Source: Allodiplogaster sudhausi
Lineage: Eukaryota > Nematoda > Chromadorea > Rhabditida > Diplogasteridae
NCBI GenBank assembly: GCA_945643635.1
Contig: CALZFC010000016.1
Location: 1,419,001 to 1,483,000, forward strand
Direction of reading: 5' to 3'
DNA length: 64,000 nt
Positions 44,107 through 56,472 of this stretch are shown in pieces (the first letter of the stretch is position 1; every line of letters begins with the position of its first letter). The notes beneath the pieces were generated by a model. It was not told the origin of the DNA and made no database searches. It worked only from the letters and a program-made list of their open reading frames with translations. Made by a program: the position numbers and the translations under genes.

Positions 44107-47100
44107 ATGTTCAATCCTTCAATCATTGTGCTCGTTCTACTGGCGAGCGGTACGAATATATTGATCGAGAATATTTATTAATTAATTGAATATTTCATCA
44201 CAAATATATAGCTGACGATGAGTACCCTTATTGCATTAATTATGAAAATTTGAGATGAAAAGAAAATATGTATATAATCTGGTATCAGCAAGAAAATGGT
44301 GATGAAATTGCATAATAATTTTATTTGAAATTCCACTATGTAACGCGTAATATTAACTTCAACGATTTTTATGTGGGACTAATTTAAACCCTAGAAAATA
44401 TCGCAACCTTTTTCTAAATTTCAGCCTGCTGGATGTAAATCCATATATGACTGATTTTCGTTTATATAATATATTTAAAGGATTTGAAAACATAATGTTT
44501 GGAATACAAACACATATTATGCTTCTTTGTAGCGCTTCATCATGGCTCCAACGCACAATCGGATGACGATCCATTTTCGGATGAAGACTTTATAAGCGGG
44601 GACAACGACACCATCTCATCGATATCACCTTCCACTGAAGTGACCACGCCATTCTCTACCGCCTTCCCATCCACACCAACAACCTCACCTCCTCCTGGCT
44701 CAACCCCTGAGGTCACAACTACGCAAGCAGCCTCATCTCCATCTGGTACTACCCCTGAACTCAGCACTACTCCAGAAGCCTCAACTTCAACACCTGAAGT
44801 CAGCAGTACTCCAGCAGCCTCATCTCCTTCTGGTTCTATCCCTGAACTCAGCACTACGTCAGAAGCCTCAACTTCAACCCTTGAAGCCTCATCTACTTCT
44901 GGCACTACCCCTGAACTCACAACTACACAAGATGCCTCAACTTCAACCCCAGAAGTCAGCACTACGGCAGCAACTCCCTCTGGTTCTACCTCTGAAGTCA
45001 GCACTACGTCAGAAGCCTCAACTTCAACCCTTGAAGCCTCATCTCCTTCTGGCACTACCCCTGAACTCAGCACTACTCCAGAAGCCTCAACTTCAACACC
45101 TGAAGTCAGCAGTACTCCAGCAGCCTCATCTCCTTCAGGTTCTACCCCTGAACTCAGCACTACGCCAGAAGCCTCAACTTCAACCCCTGAAGTCACCACT
45201 ACACCAGAAGCCTCATCTCCATCTGGCTCTACCCCTGAACTCAGCACTACGCCAGAAGCCTCAACTTCAACCCCTGAGGTCAGCACTACACCAGAAGCCT
45301 CATCCCCTTCTGGCTCTACCCCGGAACACAGTACTACGCCAGAAGCCTCAACTTCAACACCTGAAGTCAGCACTACTCCAGAAGCCTCATCTCCATCTGG
45401 TACTACCCCTGAACTCAGCACTACGCCAGAAGCCTCAACTTCAACCTCTGAAGTCAGCACTACGCCAGAATCCTCATCTCCTTCTGGATCCACCCCTGAG
45501 TTCAACGATACGTCGGAGGCCTCATCGCCTTTTGGCTCTACCCCTGAAGTCAGCACTACGCCAGAAGCCTCATCTCCATTTGGCTCTACCCATGAAGTCA
45601 GCACTACTCCAGAAGCCTCATCTCCTACCGGTTCTACCCCAAAGGTTACGACTACGCTTGAAGCCTCATCTCCTCCAGGCTCAACCCCTGAGGTCACGAC
45701 TACGCAAGCAGCCTCAACTCCCTCTGGTTCTACGCCTGAGGTCAGCACTACGCCAGAAACCTCATCTCCATCTGGCTCTACCCCTGAACTCAGTACTTCG
45801 TCAGAAGCCTCAACTTCAATACCTCAGGTCAGCACTACGTCGGAAGCCTCAACTTCAACCCTTGAAGCCTCATCTCCATCTGGATCTACCCCTGAACTCA
45901 GTACTTCGCCAAAAGCCTCAACTTCAACCTCTGAAGTCAGCACTACACCAGAAGCCTCATCTCCTGCCGGAACTACCCCTGAGGTTACGACTACGCCTGA
46001 AGCCTCATCTCCTCCTGGCTCAACCCCTGAAGTCACGACTACGCAAGCAGCCTCAACTCCCTCTGGTTCTACCCCTGAGGTCAGCACTACGCCAGAAGAG
46101 TCATCTCCATCTGGTACTACCCCTGAACTCAGCACTACGGCAGAAGCCTCAACTTCAACCCTTGAAGTCAGCACTACGCCAGAAGCCTCATCTCCTTCGG
46201 GATCCACCCCTGAACTCAGTACTTCGTCAGAAGCCTCAACTCCTTCTGGCTCCACCCCTGAGCTCAATACAACGCCAGCAGCCTCAACTCCTTCTGGCTC
46301 CACCCCTGAACTCAGTACTACGCCAGCAGCCTCAACTCCTTCTGGCTCAACCCCTGAAAGTACTACGCCAGCTGCCTCAACTCCTTCTGGCTCCACCCCT
46401 GAGCTCAGTACTACGAGAACAGTCTCAACTCCTTCTGGCTCTACCCCTGAGCTCAGTACAACGCCAGCAGCCTCAACTCCTTCTGGCTCCACCCCTGAAA
46501 GTACTACGCCAGCAGCCTCAACTCCTTCTGGCACCACCCCTGAGCTCAGTACTACGAGAACAGTCTCAACCCCTTCTGGCTCTACCCCTGAGCTCAGTAC
46601 AACGCCAGCAGCCTCAACTCCTTCTGGCACCACCCCTGAGCTCAGTACTACGAGAACAGCCTCAACTCCTTCTGGCTCCACATCTGAGATCAGTACAACG
46701 CCAGCAGCCTCAACTCCTTCTGGCTCCACCCCTGAAAGTACTACGCCAGCAGCCTCAACTCCTTCTGGCTCCACCCATGAGCTCAGTACTACTCCAGCAG
46801 CCTCAACTCCTACTGGCTCCACCCCTGAAAGTACTACTCCAGCAGCCTCAACTACTGGCTCAACCCCTGAAAGTACTACGCCAGCAGCCTCAACTCCTTC
46901 TGGCTCCACCCCTGAGCTCAGTACAACGCCAGCAGCCTCAACTCCTTCTGGCTCAACCCCTGTACTCAGTACTACGCCAGCAGCCTCAACTCCTTCTGGC
47001 TCCACCCCTGAGCTCAGTACTACGAGAACAGCCTCAACTCCTTCTGGCTCCACCCCTGAACGTACTACTCCAGCAGCCTCAACTCCTTCTGGCTCAACCC

Positions 47101-48157
47101 CTGAAAGTACTACACCAGCAGCCTCAACTCCTTCTGGCTCAACCCCTGAAAGTTCTACACCAGCAGCCTCAACTCCTTCTGGCTCCACCCCTGAGCTCAG
47201 TACAACGCCATCAGCCTCAATTCCTTCTGGCTCAACCCCTGAAAGTACTACGCCAGCAGCCTCAACTCCTTCTGGCTCAACCCCTGAAAGTACTACGCCA
47301 GCAGCCTCAACTCCTTCTGGCTCCACCCCTGAGCACAGCTCAACAACAGAAGCATCAACAACCTCCAGTTCGGTACCACAGACAAGTGAAACGTCTGAGA
47401 GTACATCTCTTAAGCCAACTATTCCAACAACAATGCAGCCTAGCACTACACGTAAGATTTTCACATATCAATTTCACATAAATAAATCATCAATGAAAGT
47501 CATAATAGTAGGCAAATTTATAACCTGCATTTATACAGCAGTAAAAAAAACTGAAGAATTTTTAGTACCGGCAATTTATTTGTTTTGTTATTATGTTGTA
47601 AAATTACAATATGTTTTAAGCAATGTGTGGCTGCAACGAACAGTTCTACACCTGTCGTCCATGTGAAAGCCGCTGCAAATCAAAGCAGACGGTTTGAAAT
47701 CCATATCTCTCTAATTCACTAGTTTTTTCTACTGGCAATTGCAATAGTTAAATCCATTCGATTTTCTTTTGACATCTCAAATATAAGGCCCGAATCATCT
47801 TTTCAGTTCTGTCCTGAGATTTGCCTGCCGGGGTGCGCGTGCGCGCCTGGGTTCTGCCGCAATCGCTTCGGTGAGTGTGTCCACCTCAAGCGCGACTGCC
47901 ACTTTATCAAGCTGACCGTTTGCCTCGCTCGTTTCCCGCCTCGTCGCTTTCCGCTACCCTTCTTCCCGCATTCGAAGGATGCTTCCAAGCGCAGATCAAA
48001 AGAGTCCCACCCCGACAGCAAAGAGGACCGTAAAAGGAACAGAAAGAACAAGAGAAGGGGCAGCAGAGGCATCAGCAAGCAAAACAGCAGGGACAACAGC
48101 AAGGACAACAGCAAAGACAACAGCGGAAACAGCGCCAGCGCCGCCTCGGATGATTAG
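44107..48157 (+). CDS. Giant mucin-like TIL protein
   Basis: Four exons, 1127 residues: 44107-44149, 44533-47451, 47621-47691 and 47807-48157. Signal peptide MFNPSIIVLVLLASALHHGS, QSDDDPFSDEDFISGD, then about 950 residues of Ser/Thr/Pro repeats. The first 510 or so follow a PEASTSTPEVSTTPEASSPS pattern; the rest (from about 46236) follow STPSGSTPELSTTPAA as in the 34.6-kb gene. The TIL domain is CGCNEQFYTCRPCESRC then FCPEICLPGCACAPGFCRN, GECV, RDC and LTVC. P1 is Glu. The basic tail has only about five NSRDNSKDNS repeats. Exons 3 and 4 and the introns between them are almost identical to the 34.6-kb gene. An AATAAA signal lies near 48265. Confidence 0.86.
44690..47335 (+). repeat. Two-block mucin minisatellite
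   Basis: Block 1 (to about 46235) has units carrying GAAGCCTCAACTTCAACCCC. Block 2 has the 45/48-bp units ACTCCTTCTGGCTCAACCCC of the neighbouring paralogue. All indels keep the frame. Confidence 0.9.
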
Positions 48158-49030
48158 ATTGCATGATCGATATCGATGACGCTGGCATGCGACAATTCCA
48201 CTTTCATCCCCCTATAACGTTACCCATTTGTTTGTACAATACGCGACCGTTTGATTTCACTGCAAATAAAGCATTCACTGCGACAAACTGCAAGTTCTTA
48301 TCCGACGTAACACGTAATGCACTCACTAATTACATAAATATATGTATGTACATAAGCAGAATTGTAAGCTGAAAAAATTGCTTGATGCAAAAAGTCTACA
48401 ATTCACATCATAACAATTTATGGAAATTCGTTGTACAATCTACGCTTGTCCAATGAGTATTGCAAACAATGATCTGTCGACGTAATCATGAGTACGGCTT
48501 GGTGATGTGACGCTAGCCAAACGAAACCATATAATCTGTTCTGATCAGCACAAGCTGTTGTTGATTTATTTATGTAAATTTTCACATGACCCGAGTGTTG
48601 AAAGAGATACTCAAGAATAAATCTGAATGTAGCTGGTTGTTCACAACTATTGCAATCGAAATGGTGGCCAAATTTAGAGAAAACATTGCTAATCGGCTAG
48701 GTCGGTGCATATTAATGAAGTATGCGTTACCATCAAAGAACATGGGTATATAGGAAAACAGGAGACGGCAGGCCAAATGGAGAATCTGGACACTCCCATC
48801 ATTCGTCCCCCCGCTTAGCGCTTGTGTGTCATAGCAGCTAGGCCAACCGTATCCATTAAATTTTGCCTACTTGACAGTGTCTATTGACAAGACATTTGCA
48901 CACCTCTGAAAAGATCCACTAATTGCGAGATTTTAACAAACAAAAATTCACATTCTCCCCTTTACAAAACATAGTATTAGAATGGAATATGATTAAAGAT
49001 TATATCACTTTCTTTGTTTTCAGCTCGAGA
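48158..49030 (+). promoter_or_regulatory. 3' flank of the giant mucin gene and promoter of the 49-kb gene
   Basis: GCAAATAAAGCATTCACTGC near 48262 is the polyadenylation region. From 48480 the promoter matches 26161-26691; TATATA at 48747-48752 and TTTTCAG/CTCGAGA directly before the ATG. Confidence 0.7.
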
Positions 49031-50403
49031 ATGTTCAACGCTTCAATTTCTCTGCTTGCTCTCCTGGCGATTGGTTCGACTACCTTGCTAATATACGAAT
49101 TATATACTGTTTAATATTGAGGGATTTTAATAAAATCAATTATTTGAATGATAACTTTTTTTTTCAGGTCTTCGTCTGGCCTGCAACGCACAACCGGTTG
49201 AAGATCCGTTCCCAAGAGACGATAACGGTACCGTGCCTACGACTTCTTCTCTCCCGGCTCCTTCCAGTACCACCCCTGGCTTGAGCACTACACCAGAATT
49301 CCCAACGCTTGGGGGTTCAACACCTGACTTGAGTACTACTCCGGAAGTCTCGACTCCTGCCTCCCCCTCCTCCGACTTTTCTACTCCGGAATTCTCAACT
49401 TCAGGCGGTTCGACGCCTGATTTAAGTTCTACAACAGAAACGTCCAGCCCCGCTAGTTCACCATCTGCTACCTCAACTTTCGGATCCAGCCCTGACTTTT
49501 CTACTCCAGAAGTCTCAACCCCTGGCAGTTCACCACCTGAGTTCAGCTCAACAGTAGAAGCGTCAAGCCCTTCTAGTCCACCATCCGAGACTAGCGAAAC
49601 GCCCGAAAGTACTTCACTCCTTCCAACAACTTCCGAAGCGACAACATCATCTCCTGGAGAGAGAAGTACATTGTTTACATATGAATTGTAAAAGGTAGAG
49701 CTTTTCGAGCTCTAAAAATTGAATTTATGTATATGTTGGTACTCCAAAAAATTTTAATGGTCTACAATTTAGTTTCAGTGTCTCGATTATCTGGAGAAAA
49801 TTGTTGGAAACAATTCTCGCGGTCGTTTTATTGATTAATGCTCAGCGGTATTCATTGTACTATCAAAAAAATATCACCATGTCTTTTTTAGTGTTCTGCG
49901 ACATTGGCGAACAGTTCTATACGTGCCGCCCATGCGAAAGTCGATGCAAGCCGAGAAAGATGACGGTTGGCAAGGGCTTCTCTCTCTCATTCTCTGTTTC
50001 ACTCCATCTCTCTTTCTCTAACATCCTCTTCACATCACAGCACTCCTTTCGTTTTTATTCTCCTTATACATATCTGCTCTATTTTCGACTTTTTACTCTT
50101 ACATATAATTCCATTCTAATATGGCTGCCTTCGAAACGACTATATTTTCCAGGAGTGTCCCAACAAAATCTTGTGAAAGAGAACAATAAAAAAAAACATT
50201 TTCAGATCTGCCCGAGGAATTGCGTTCCGGGATGCGCGTGTGTGCCTGGGTTTTGCCGCAATCGCTTCGGTGAGTGTGTCCACTTCGGACCTGGATGCCA
50301 CGAAGTAAAGCTGACCTTCTGCTTCCCGGGACGCTTTCCCTTCTTCCTTCTATCCCAATCCAGATCCAACAGCGAAGACAACAGCTTCGACCGTTCAGAT
50401 TAA
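49031..50403 (+). CDS. Mucin-like TIL protein, short form with Arg at P1
   Basis: Four exons, 270 residues: 49031-49073, 49168-49665, 49892-49965 and 50206-50403. Signal peptide MFNASISLLALLAIG, CNAQPVEDPFPRDDNG, then a Ser/Thr/Pro-rich exon that is repetitive but not strictly tandem (STPDLSTTPEVSTPASPSSD). The TIL domain is FCDIGEQFYTCRPCESRC then ICPRNCVPGCACVPGFCRN, GECV, GPGC and LTFC. P1 is Arg (C-P-R-N-C), the only trypsin-like P1 in the cluster. The tail SRSNSEDNSFDRSD is a remnant of the RDNS type. The chimeric gene at 26692 and the pseudogene at 28300 derive from this type. Confidence 0.86.
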
Positions 50404-50686
50404 TTCTCCCGTTCTTACAATTAGCAATATCATTGCATAATTTCAACCCCCATGCAATGAACTCACCAAATACAGTCTGTATATTGTGCTCATTATCAAG
50501 TATATACTTTCATATAAAGCACCTGCTCCAGAATCGTCATCTGTGAACATCTAAACAGCATTGTCATGGCAGAGCTTTATTGCCGAACAAGCGCCATCAA
50601 GAACAAAGCGATGTTAGGACAGAGAGAGAATGAGGGAATCGGAGAACGCAGGCAGTGAGAGACCATGCGATATCCTCGTTGAGATC
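50404..50686. other. Convergent 3' spacer
   Basis: Short region between the TIL cluster and the next minus-strand gene. No feature seen apart from AATAAAG on the minus strand (plus-strand CTTTATT) near 50575. Confidence 0.5.
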
Positions 50687-53358
50687 TCACATCTCTTCGT
50701 CTTCTCCGGACACTGCCTAAAAATAGGAATTTCAAATTTTACCAAATATGACGATGCTTATGTTTAATGAAATTTAGTTTTTTTCGCAAGAATACTATTT
50801 ATGTTATGACATATTTCATTGAAAAATTAAGTGTATAGCGTATGTGTACAAACTTACCGTAGGGTACAACATGTCGTCCGATTGCTTCGAGTGTCGCTTT
50901 GAACTCTTCGATTTACAATTTTTCTGAAAGTCAATTATTTACTTTTTCATTTTATTTTAATAATTGAATGATTTATTATTTTAATAATTTATTTCTTTAT
51001 TTATTCCAGTTGAGAAACATTGCAAATACTTTATTTTTATGCTTCCTCATTACAAAGCTTTCCAAGAGTATCTCTTACTACGTTGCTGTCGAAAGGCAAC
51101 TACAATAATATGAACCTTTTTCTTCTTCTTGCTGTTGTCCGAGTCGGAGTCATCGACGATCGATTCGTGCGAGGCTGGAATTAATTACTAATATATTTCA
51201 TTGAAAGTTTGTATCTTCTTTATTTATTTTTTTCACCTTTATCTTATGGATGTGTAAATAAAAAAAATCAATGAAAAACGAAGTGGTTCTGACGATTTGC
51301 CGGGGGTTTGTCCTTGCGACTCTTGCGCTCTCCCTTCTTACTCCTTCCGCCCTCTCGTTCCTTCTTGCTCGGCTTGTCCCCCTCCACTCTGCTCTTTCTC
51401 TCCATTTCACTCCCTTTCTCATCCTTCTTCTCGCTTCCCCTTCCCTTCCCTTCTCCTTTTCCTTTCTCACACAGCTTTCCTTTTTCCTTCTCCTTCTCCT
51501 TCCCGTTCTCTTTCTTCTTCAGCATCGCCAATTTCTCTTTCTCCATCTCTGCCAGCTCCTTGGAGGCCGTAAATGTGTCGGTGCTCGTTTCTTCCTTCTT
51601 GCAGCTTTTCTGCGCCTTCGAGCGTTTCTGTAAAAAAAACATTTCAAAATTGATGTAAAAACCGTTAGCAAATTAAGCAGGCATTGATTGCGAGAGTAAA
51701 AAAAGTCAATAACAGCATAGAGGAAAGGGGAAAAGAAGGTAGAGAATGATGAAGAATTCTTCACTCCATACCTTACTCCTCTTCTCCCAGTCGCTGCGAC
51801 AGTCTTCGTGCGTGTACGCTTCGTCGTAGGCGACGACTTTGCCTTGCGCGATCAATTTCTGCAACGAATTAAATCGATAAACAAAGACCATAATTAATAT
51901 ATTTGTTAGCCAGACTACATTACTCCAATATTTAAAAGATATGTTTTTTTTTATTTTACTTTTTTCCCGCACGAAGGAGAATTTAAAAAAATACAATAAT
52001 GTCCGCACTTGAGCCGGCGTCAGAGCCCTGCGACGCGGCGTCAGAATTGTCGATTCGCGATCCGAACCCGGGCAAAGGCTCTGCAAAAAGTGTGGCAGGA
52101 GAACAAATGTGGACTTTTTAAATAAAGTTTTCCCTCAGTTGTGATCTGATTATCCTATGGTTGATTATAATTGCTATAATCACCTATAAACCATACCTAA
52201 AAATAGAAATATTTGTTGGTGTATAGTTACTATCATTCTACTCAATAATTATTTTATTCAGCTACTCCCTCTGCGTCACCATTAAATGGTGCAGGAAGCC
52301 TAGCATCGAATTGAGCATTGGCCCTTTGAACGCACACTCGGCGGGCGCTGGTCGAAATGACTACGGCGGCGGCCTGAGCGATGTCTGCTGCCGTGCTTGC
52401 TGCCACGGCGGCGACCCTGGAAAAATATGTATAATGGACGTGGGCACTCTCCTTCTAGTGTGCGACTGCGCCGGTTGCCCAAACCGATTGCGTGAAAATA
52501 TCACGTTCATTTGAAAGCCAGCTGGCCCACGCCAATTTGAAATCTCGCACATAACATTTTGGTGATCGCCCTCCTCTCCCCCTTCCTTCGCATATAATTT
52601 ACTACCTCAAGGATGATGATCTTCTTGACGACTACGGAGTCTTCATCCTCCGCCGGCTCCTCATTGGAGTGCTCCTTCGGCCTCTCCAATTCCTCTTTCG
52701 AGTCCTTCGATTTCGTCGTTGTCTTGGTTGCACTTGTTGCCTTGTGCTGAAAAAAGTTTTATTTACTAACCAATAATTTTTTTATTTGTATTACATGAAA
52801 TTTAAATGCTTATACCTGAAAAGTCTATGCATATTCAAGAAAAAATTGCAGGAAACTGTTATAGGAATTATGCTAATTTATTTTTGGATAGAAAGAACCC
52901 AAATTTAAATAAAATAAATAATGTTGCTTTTAGTATAAAATTTCTTGTTTTTTTTTAATTTATTAGAAAAGAAACTCGCATTTTTTTTAGTTTTCACCAT
53001 CACATTTCCTTGGAAATTTTTTTTCCACAAACTGAGTTTAAAAAACTATTCAAAAGAATTAATTTTTAGTGATCACAATACTTGTCTTAATTCTTGTTCA
53101 CTTAATTTTCTCTTTATTGTTTTTTTTGGTACTTAGTAGTAGTAGCAAGTGCTGAAATATAACCCTTGTGCAGAAAGTGATGACGAGGGAAACGGCGCCG
53201 ATAAATGTGAGAAGCTGACTTGTCACAAGCCAGAAATGACGAAATAAGCATGGCCAGAGAGATGACTCCATCCCTCTTCTCTCCCAGACGAATCCGACGA
53301 ACCAGCCGCTCACGGCGTAAGACGATGTGATGAATGATTGGGGAACCGGCGATTTCAC
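50687..53358 (-). CDS. Unrecognised membrane protein with lysine-rich tail (5' end uncertain)
   Basis: Eight exons stay in frame: 53358-53164, 52746-52606, 52080-52009, 51858-51772, 51627-51294, 51174-51116, 50923-50858 and 50716-50687. The first carries two hydrophobic stretches (TSSYAVSGWFVGFVW and LVTSQLLTFIGAVSLVITF). Later exons are charged: SVVVKKIIILE, KLIAQGKVVAYDEAYTHEDC, a long Lys/Glu-rich stretch (KENGKEKEKEKGK), an acidic-serine patch DDSDSDNS followed by KKKKK, and the end AVSGEDEEM. No ATG lies in frame before 53358, so an upstream start exon is probably missing. No family recognised. It could be a tail-exposed membrane protein of the ER or nuclear envelope, but that is only a guess. 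Confidence 0.6.
52300..52416 (-). other. Possible alternative last exon, Arg/Gly/His-rich
   Basis: After a TTTTCCAG acceptor the minus strand reads GRRRGSKHGSRHRSGRRRSH and on to a stop (38 codons). It is in phase 0 with the exon ending IIILE at 52606, so it could form a short isoform of the membrane protein. A second frame here is also open and alanine-rich (AADIAQAAAVVIST). Confidence 0.3.
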
Positions 53359-54062
53359 GACTTTATACGAATCGAAATTTCATAACATTCACTTCAAATG
53401 CACTCTGATCCTTATAGTTGAAGCTTGCACGCTCTGCTCTTGCACTAATTCATTTTACACGAACAATAAATGAACTTATATTGAAAACTTTAATAGTACA
53501 CGTCATTTTACTTCATTTATTTATTTCTCCTGAACAAGTAACAAAGCTCGTGTACTCTTACTGCACTTAATATATATTTCCCAAAAACTACCGAGACATC
53601 TTTTTGGAACGAAATTGTTGTTCTTTTGATAAAGTGTTGAAATGTGCGCTTAATACAGACAAAATAAAGGAACCTTTAACTTTGCAAAGATTTGATTTTT
53701 GGATTTTTGATATATTCGGTCAAATAATGCTAGCGCATCCAATGATATGGGTGAAGTTTTAGTTTGGTAAAGATTAGTTTGGTAAAGAATATTGGAAGTA
53801 AACCTTGTGAGAATTTTATTATATGCGTTCGAACCACTGGACAAAAGAGGAATGTCGAATAGAGGGTTTATTGTGAAGACCATCGCAACGATTCATCGAC
53901 TTGGTCCAAACCCGATAAAAACTTCAATCATTTTGTAGAACATGCAAAACACAAATTGCACAAAATTGTTTACCAACAAATCACATACGAAATATCGTAG
54001 AAGTATACACCTCGCCATTGTTGAGCATTGTGGAACTTAGTAACAGAAAGAAAACTTTGTTA
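53359..54062. other. Intergenic, nothing recognised
   Basis: AT-rich. Should contain the missing 5' exon of the 53-kb gene and the 3' flank of the 54-kb gene. Confidence 0.45.
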
Positions 54063-55341
54063 CTAGCCAGGAATGGGGCGAATAATATTTCGAAGCACTT
54101 CAATAAGATTCGACTTCTTGAGAGTGCAGATTCCTGCGTCATTACGGCAGAATCCTTGAGCGCAAGAGCATCCTGCGCGGCACTCCATTGTGCACACCTG
54201 GGAATTATAAAATTAATTCAAATTAAATTAAGCTCGAGACCGATATGCTGTTCGTATTGTTTAAATAAAAAATGAACAGTTAGATGATAATAAGTACCAA
54301 TTAGTAGATTGCTATTGATTAATGAAATAAATTACGTCTATGCAAATTTTTATTACATGACAAGTATAAACGGATGATATTTTCTTCGTTTCTCTATACG
54401 ACGAGCCCCCTTACCGCAGGCCACTCCGAATAGCAGACTGCATCGCAAGGCTTGCAAGCCTTGTAGTAGATCTCGTTACGTCCACACTCCAAAACTGAAA
54501 TGGAGGCAAAATATTTAAAAAAAAATTCTTTGTAATGTGCGCTTTACAACAGTCGATCCACTCCCTTCTATTATTTTCAAGAAGATGGTGGGGAAAATGT
54601 ACCTGGAACACAAATCGGCGGAAGTACGTGACATGGCGTTGTAGCGCACATTAGCTGATATGGAATTTACATTTCAAATATTGCCAGAACATATGTATGT
54701 ATATGAATATATAAAAGAGACAAAGGTGGTTCTTTGGTGTATTGACTATAAAATATTGTACTATTAATTGTTGTTACACTTACTAGAATTAAAATAAACA
54801 AATAACCGTATTGAATGTGCACGTAAATCCAGGCCCACAATCCGTGTATGCGCATGGATTAACGGGATATGGCGGAGGCTGGATGATAGTTGGTTGTTCT
54901 AGTGAACGACTTCCATATACAGTGGTTTCTTACTTTCAGACTTGCAGTAGGAGTATGATTTTTTTAACCATAAAATCAAGGAACGTTCTATTACGACAAT
55001 AATGCATTAAAACATCCAAAACCCACCAAACATTACCGCTAAAGGAGCACGAGACAGTAATCAAAATTAAGACAACAAACCGATTACAGCATGGAGAATG
55101 TCACCATTGACAATATCATCAGTGTTGTTCACAGGCAATGTGAGCGCGCTGGTTATAACGGAGAGCACTAACCATAAGGTAGAAAACGATTCGATTAAAA
55201 AACAAACACTTTTTTAAGCTAATTTTGATTGAAAAAATTTCAACAGAGAAATAATTACATAAATTCGGTGTCGAGACAGCCAAAAGAAAACGCCAAACCT
55301 GCAAAGAAGAGCAGGACATTGAGCGAGAAGTATTGTGACAT
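54063..55341 (-). CDS. Secreted cysteine-rich protein with TIL-like domain
   Basis: Six exons, 160 residues: 55341-55259, 55148-55088, 54878-54807, 54654-54603, 54494-54415 and 54197-54063. Signal peptide MSQYFSLNVLLFFAGLAFSF; a TTTCAG acceptor lies shortly before the ATG. A short module NPCAYTDCGPGFTC is followed by MCATTPCHVLPPIC. The TIL-like part is ECGRNEIYYKACKPCDAVC, split by a phase-0 intron from VCTMECRAGCSCAQGFCRN and GIC. It keeps the extra GF-C-RN cysteine of the main cluster but ends in NLIEVLRNIIRPIPG without the last two cysteines. P1 region is C-T-M-E-C. It links the cluster to the multi-module genes on its right. Confidence 0.8.
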
Positions 55342-56472
55342 TTTGCGCTGAATCTGAAACAAGAAGACTTTAAAAAAAATTTATAGGTCTTAAAATGATG
55401 ATTCTTAAAATTAAAACTTGGATATCTGGCCTTTATTAAACCTTTTATCAGCATATAGTACCTAGAGGCAATATCAAAATGAAGAACAGACATGTTCTGC
55501 TATAAAATGACTGTTATTCGACATTAGCCCTTCCGACTCTTTATATGTAACTCACCGTGCTTCATTATGCATTTAGTACACTGAATTCCCAATCCAATTT
55601 TAAAATTAAAGTTGCGGAGGTATCTATGCTAATGGAATTAATGGAATATACCTCAAACGCAGCTGGAGTGGACCCGAAACTGCGACCTCATACATTTTAA
55701 TGCGCTTGCATTCAACTGGGGATGACCACCTATCTGGTACGAACAGACACGAATTGAAATGAATGAAATATTCACATTATGATCTCCACATGGACGATTT
55801 TATTAATTTGTTCATAAAATGATATATTTCACAGTGACATTTTAAACTGTAAAATGAATTATAAACTTCGAACATGTTTTCCTATTTATTTTAGCAATTT
55901 TGATAAAGAAAAGCATTGTCAATATGTTATTATTTCGTACCACTTCAATTATTGTGTTTTTACTCACCTCAGGGCAGAATTCATTATAATTTAAACGATG
56001 TATTTAGAGCGACGGAAAGATAACAATCTAATTTATGAATTCTAGAAGAGATATTATTCCAGAAGCTTCGAAAGAGGTCTGGGCGAATTAATTCCTACCA
56101 AGATGTATCTTTATTATTACAGGTAACTGCACACATAAATACTCTTAAATGTTACAAATAAAATTCATTACCAATGTTCTTGGAAGTCTTTTCACGTTTT
56201 TATGAACAATCTAAAGATGAATTACTCTCAGCCGCTCCCATCTAACATAAGTTTTCAATCCTCAACAAACTTTGCCCAACATTATTCAAGAAGAAAGAAT
56301 TGCTTAGGTATTTGTTATTCCTAACTCCATTTTCAACACGCTCACAAATACGCATTATGGATGAATTAAACCATTTATTTTATTGTCAATGTCGAAAATA
56401 TACTTTATGTACACATTGAATGTAAAGCTTAGAGCTTAGAACATGTGTTAAGAGTCTGCTTAGCGAAGTGAA
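55342..56472. other. Intergenic
   Basis: No gene seen. Upstream region of the 55.3-kb gene and, on the right, 3' flank of the 56.5-kb gene. AT-rich throughout. Confidence 0.5.

Noticed and set aside
44540..47464. Two long minus-strand frames and one plus-strand Leu/Gln-rich frame across the giant mucin exon
   Set aside because: Same cause: in-frame tandem repeats open other frames. No signal peptide, splice sites or domain in them.
51271..51658. Plus-strand Ser/Leu/Phe-rich frames up to 120 codons
   Set aside because: Antisense of the lysine/glutamate-rich exon of the minus-strand membrane protein, whose splice phases fit.
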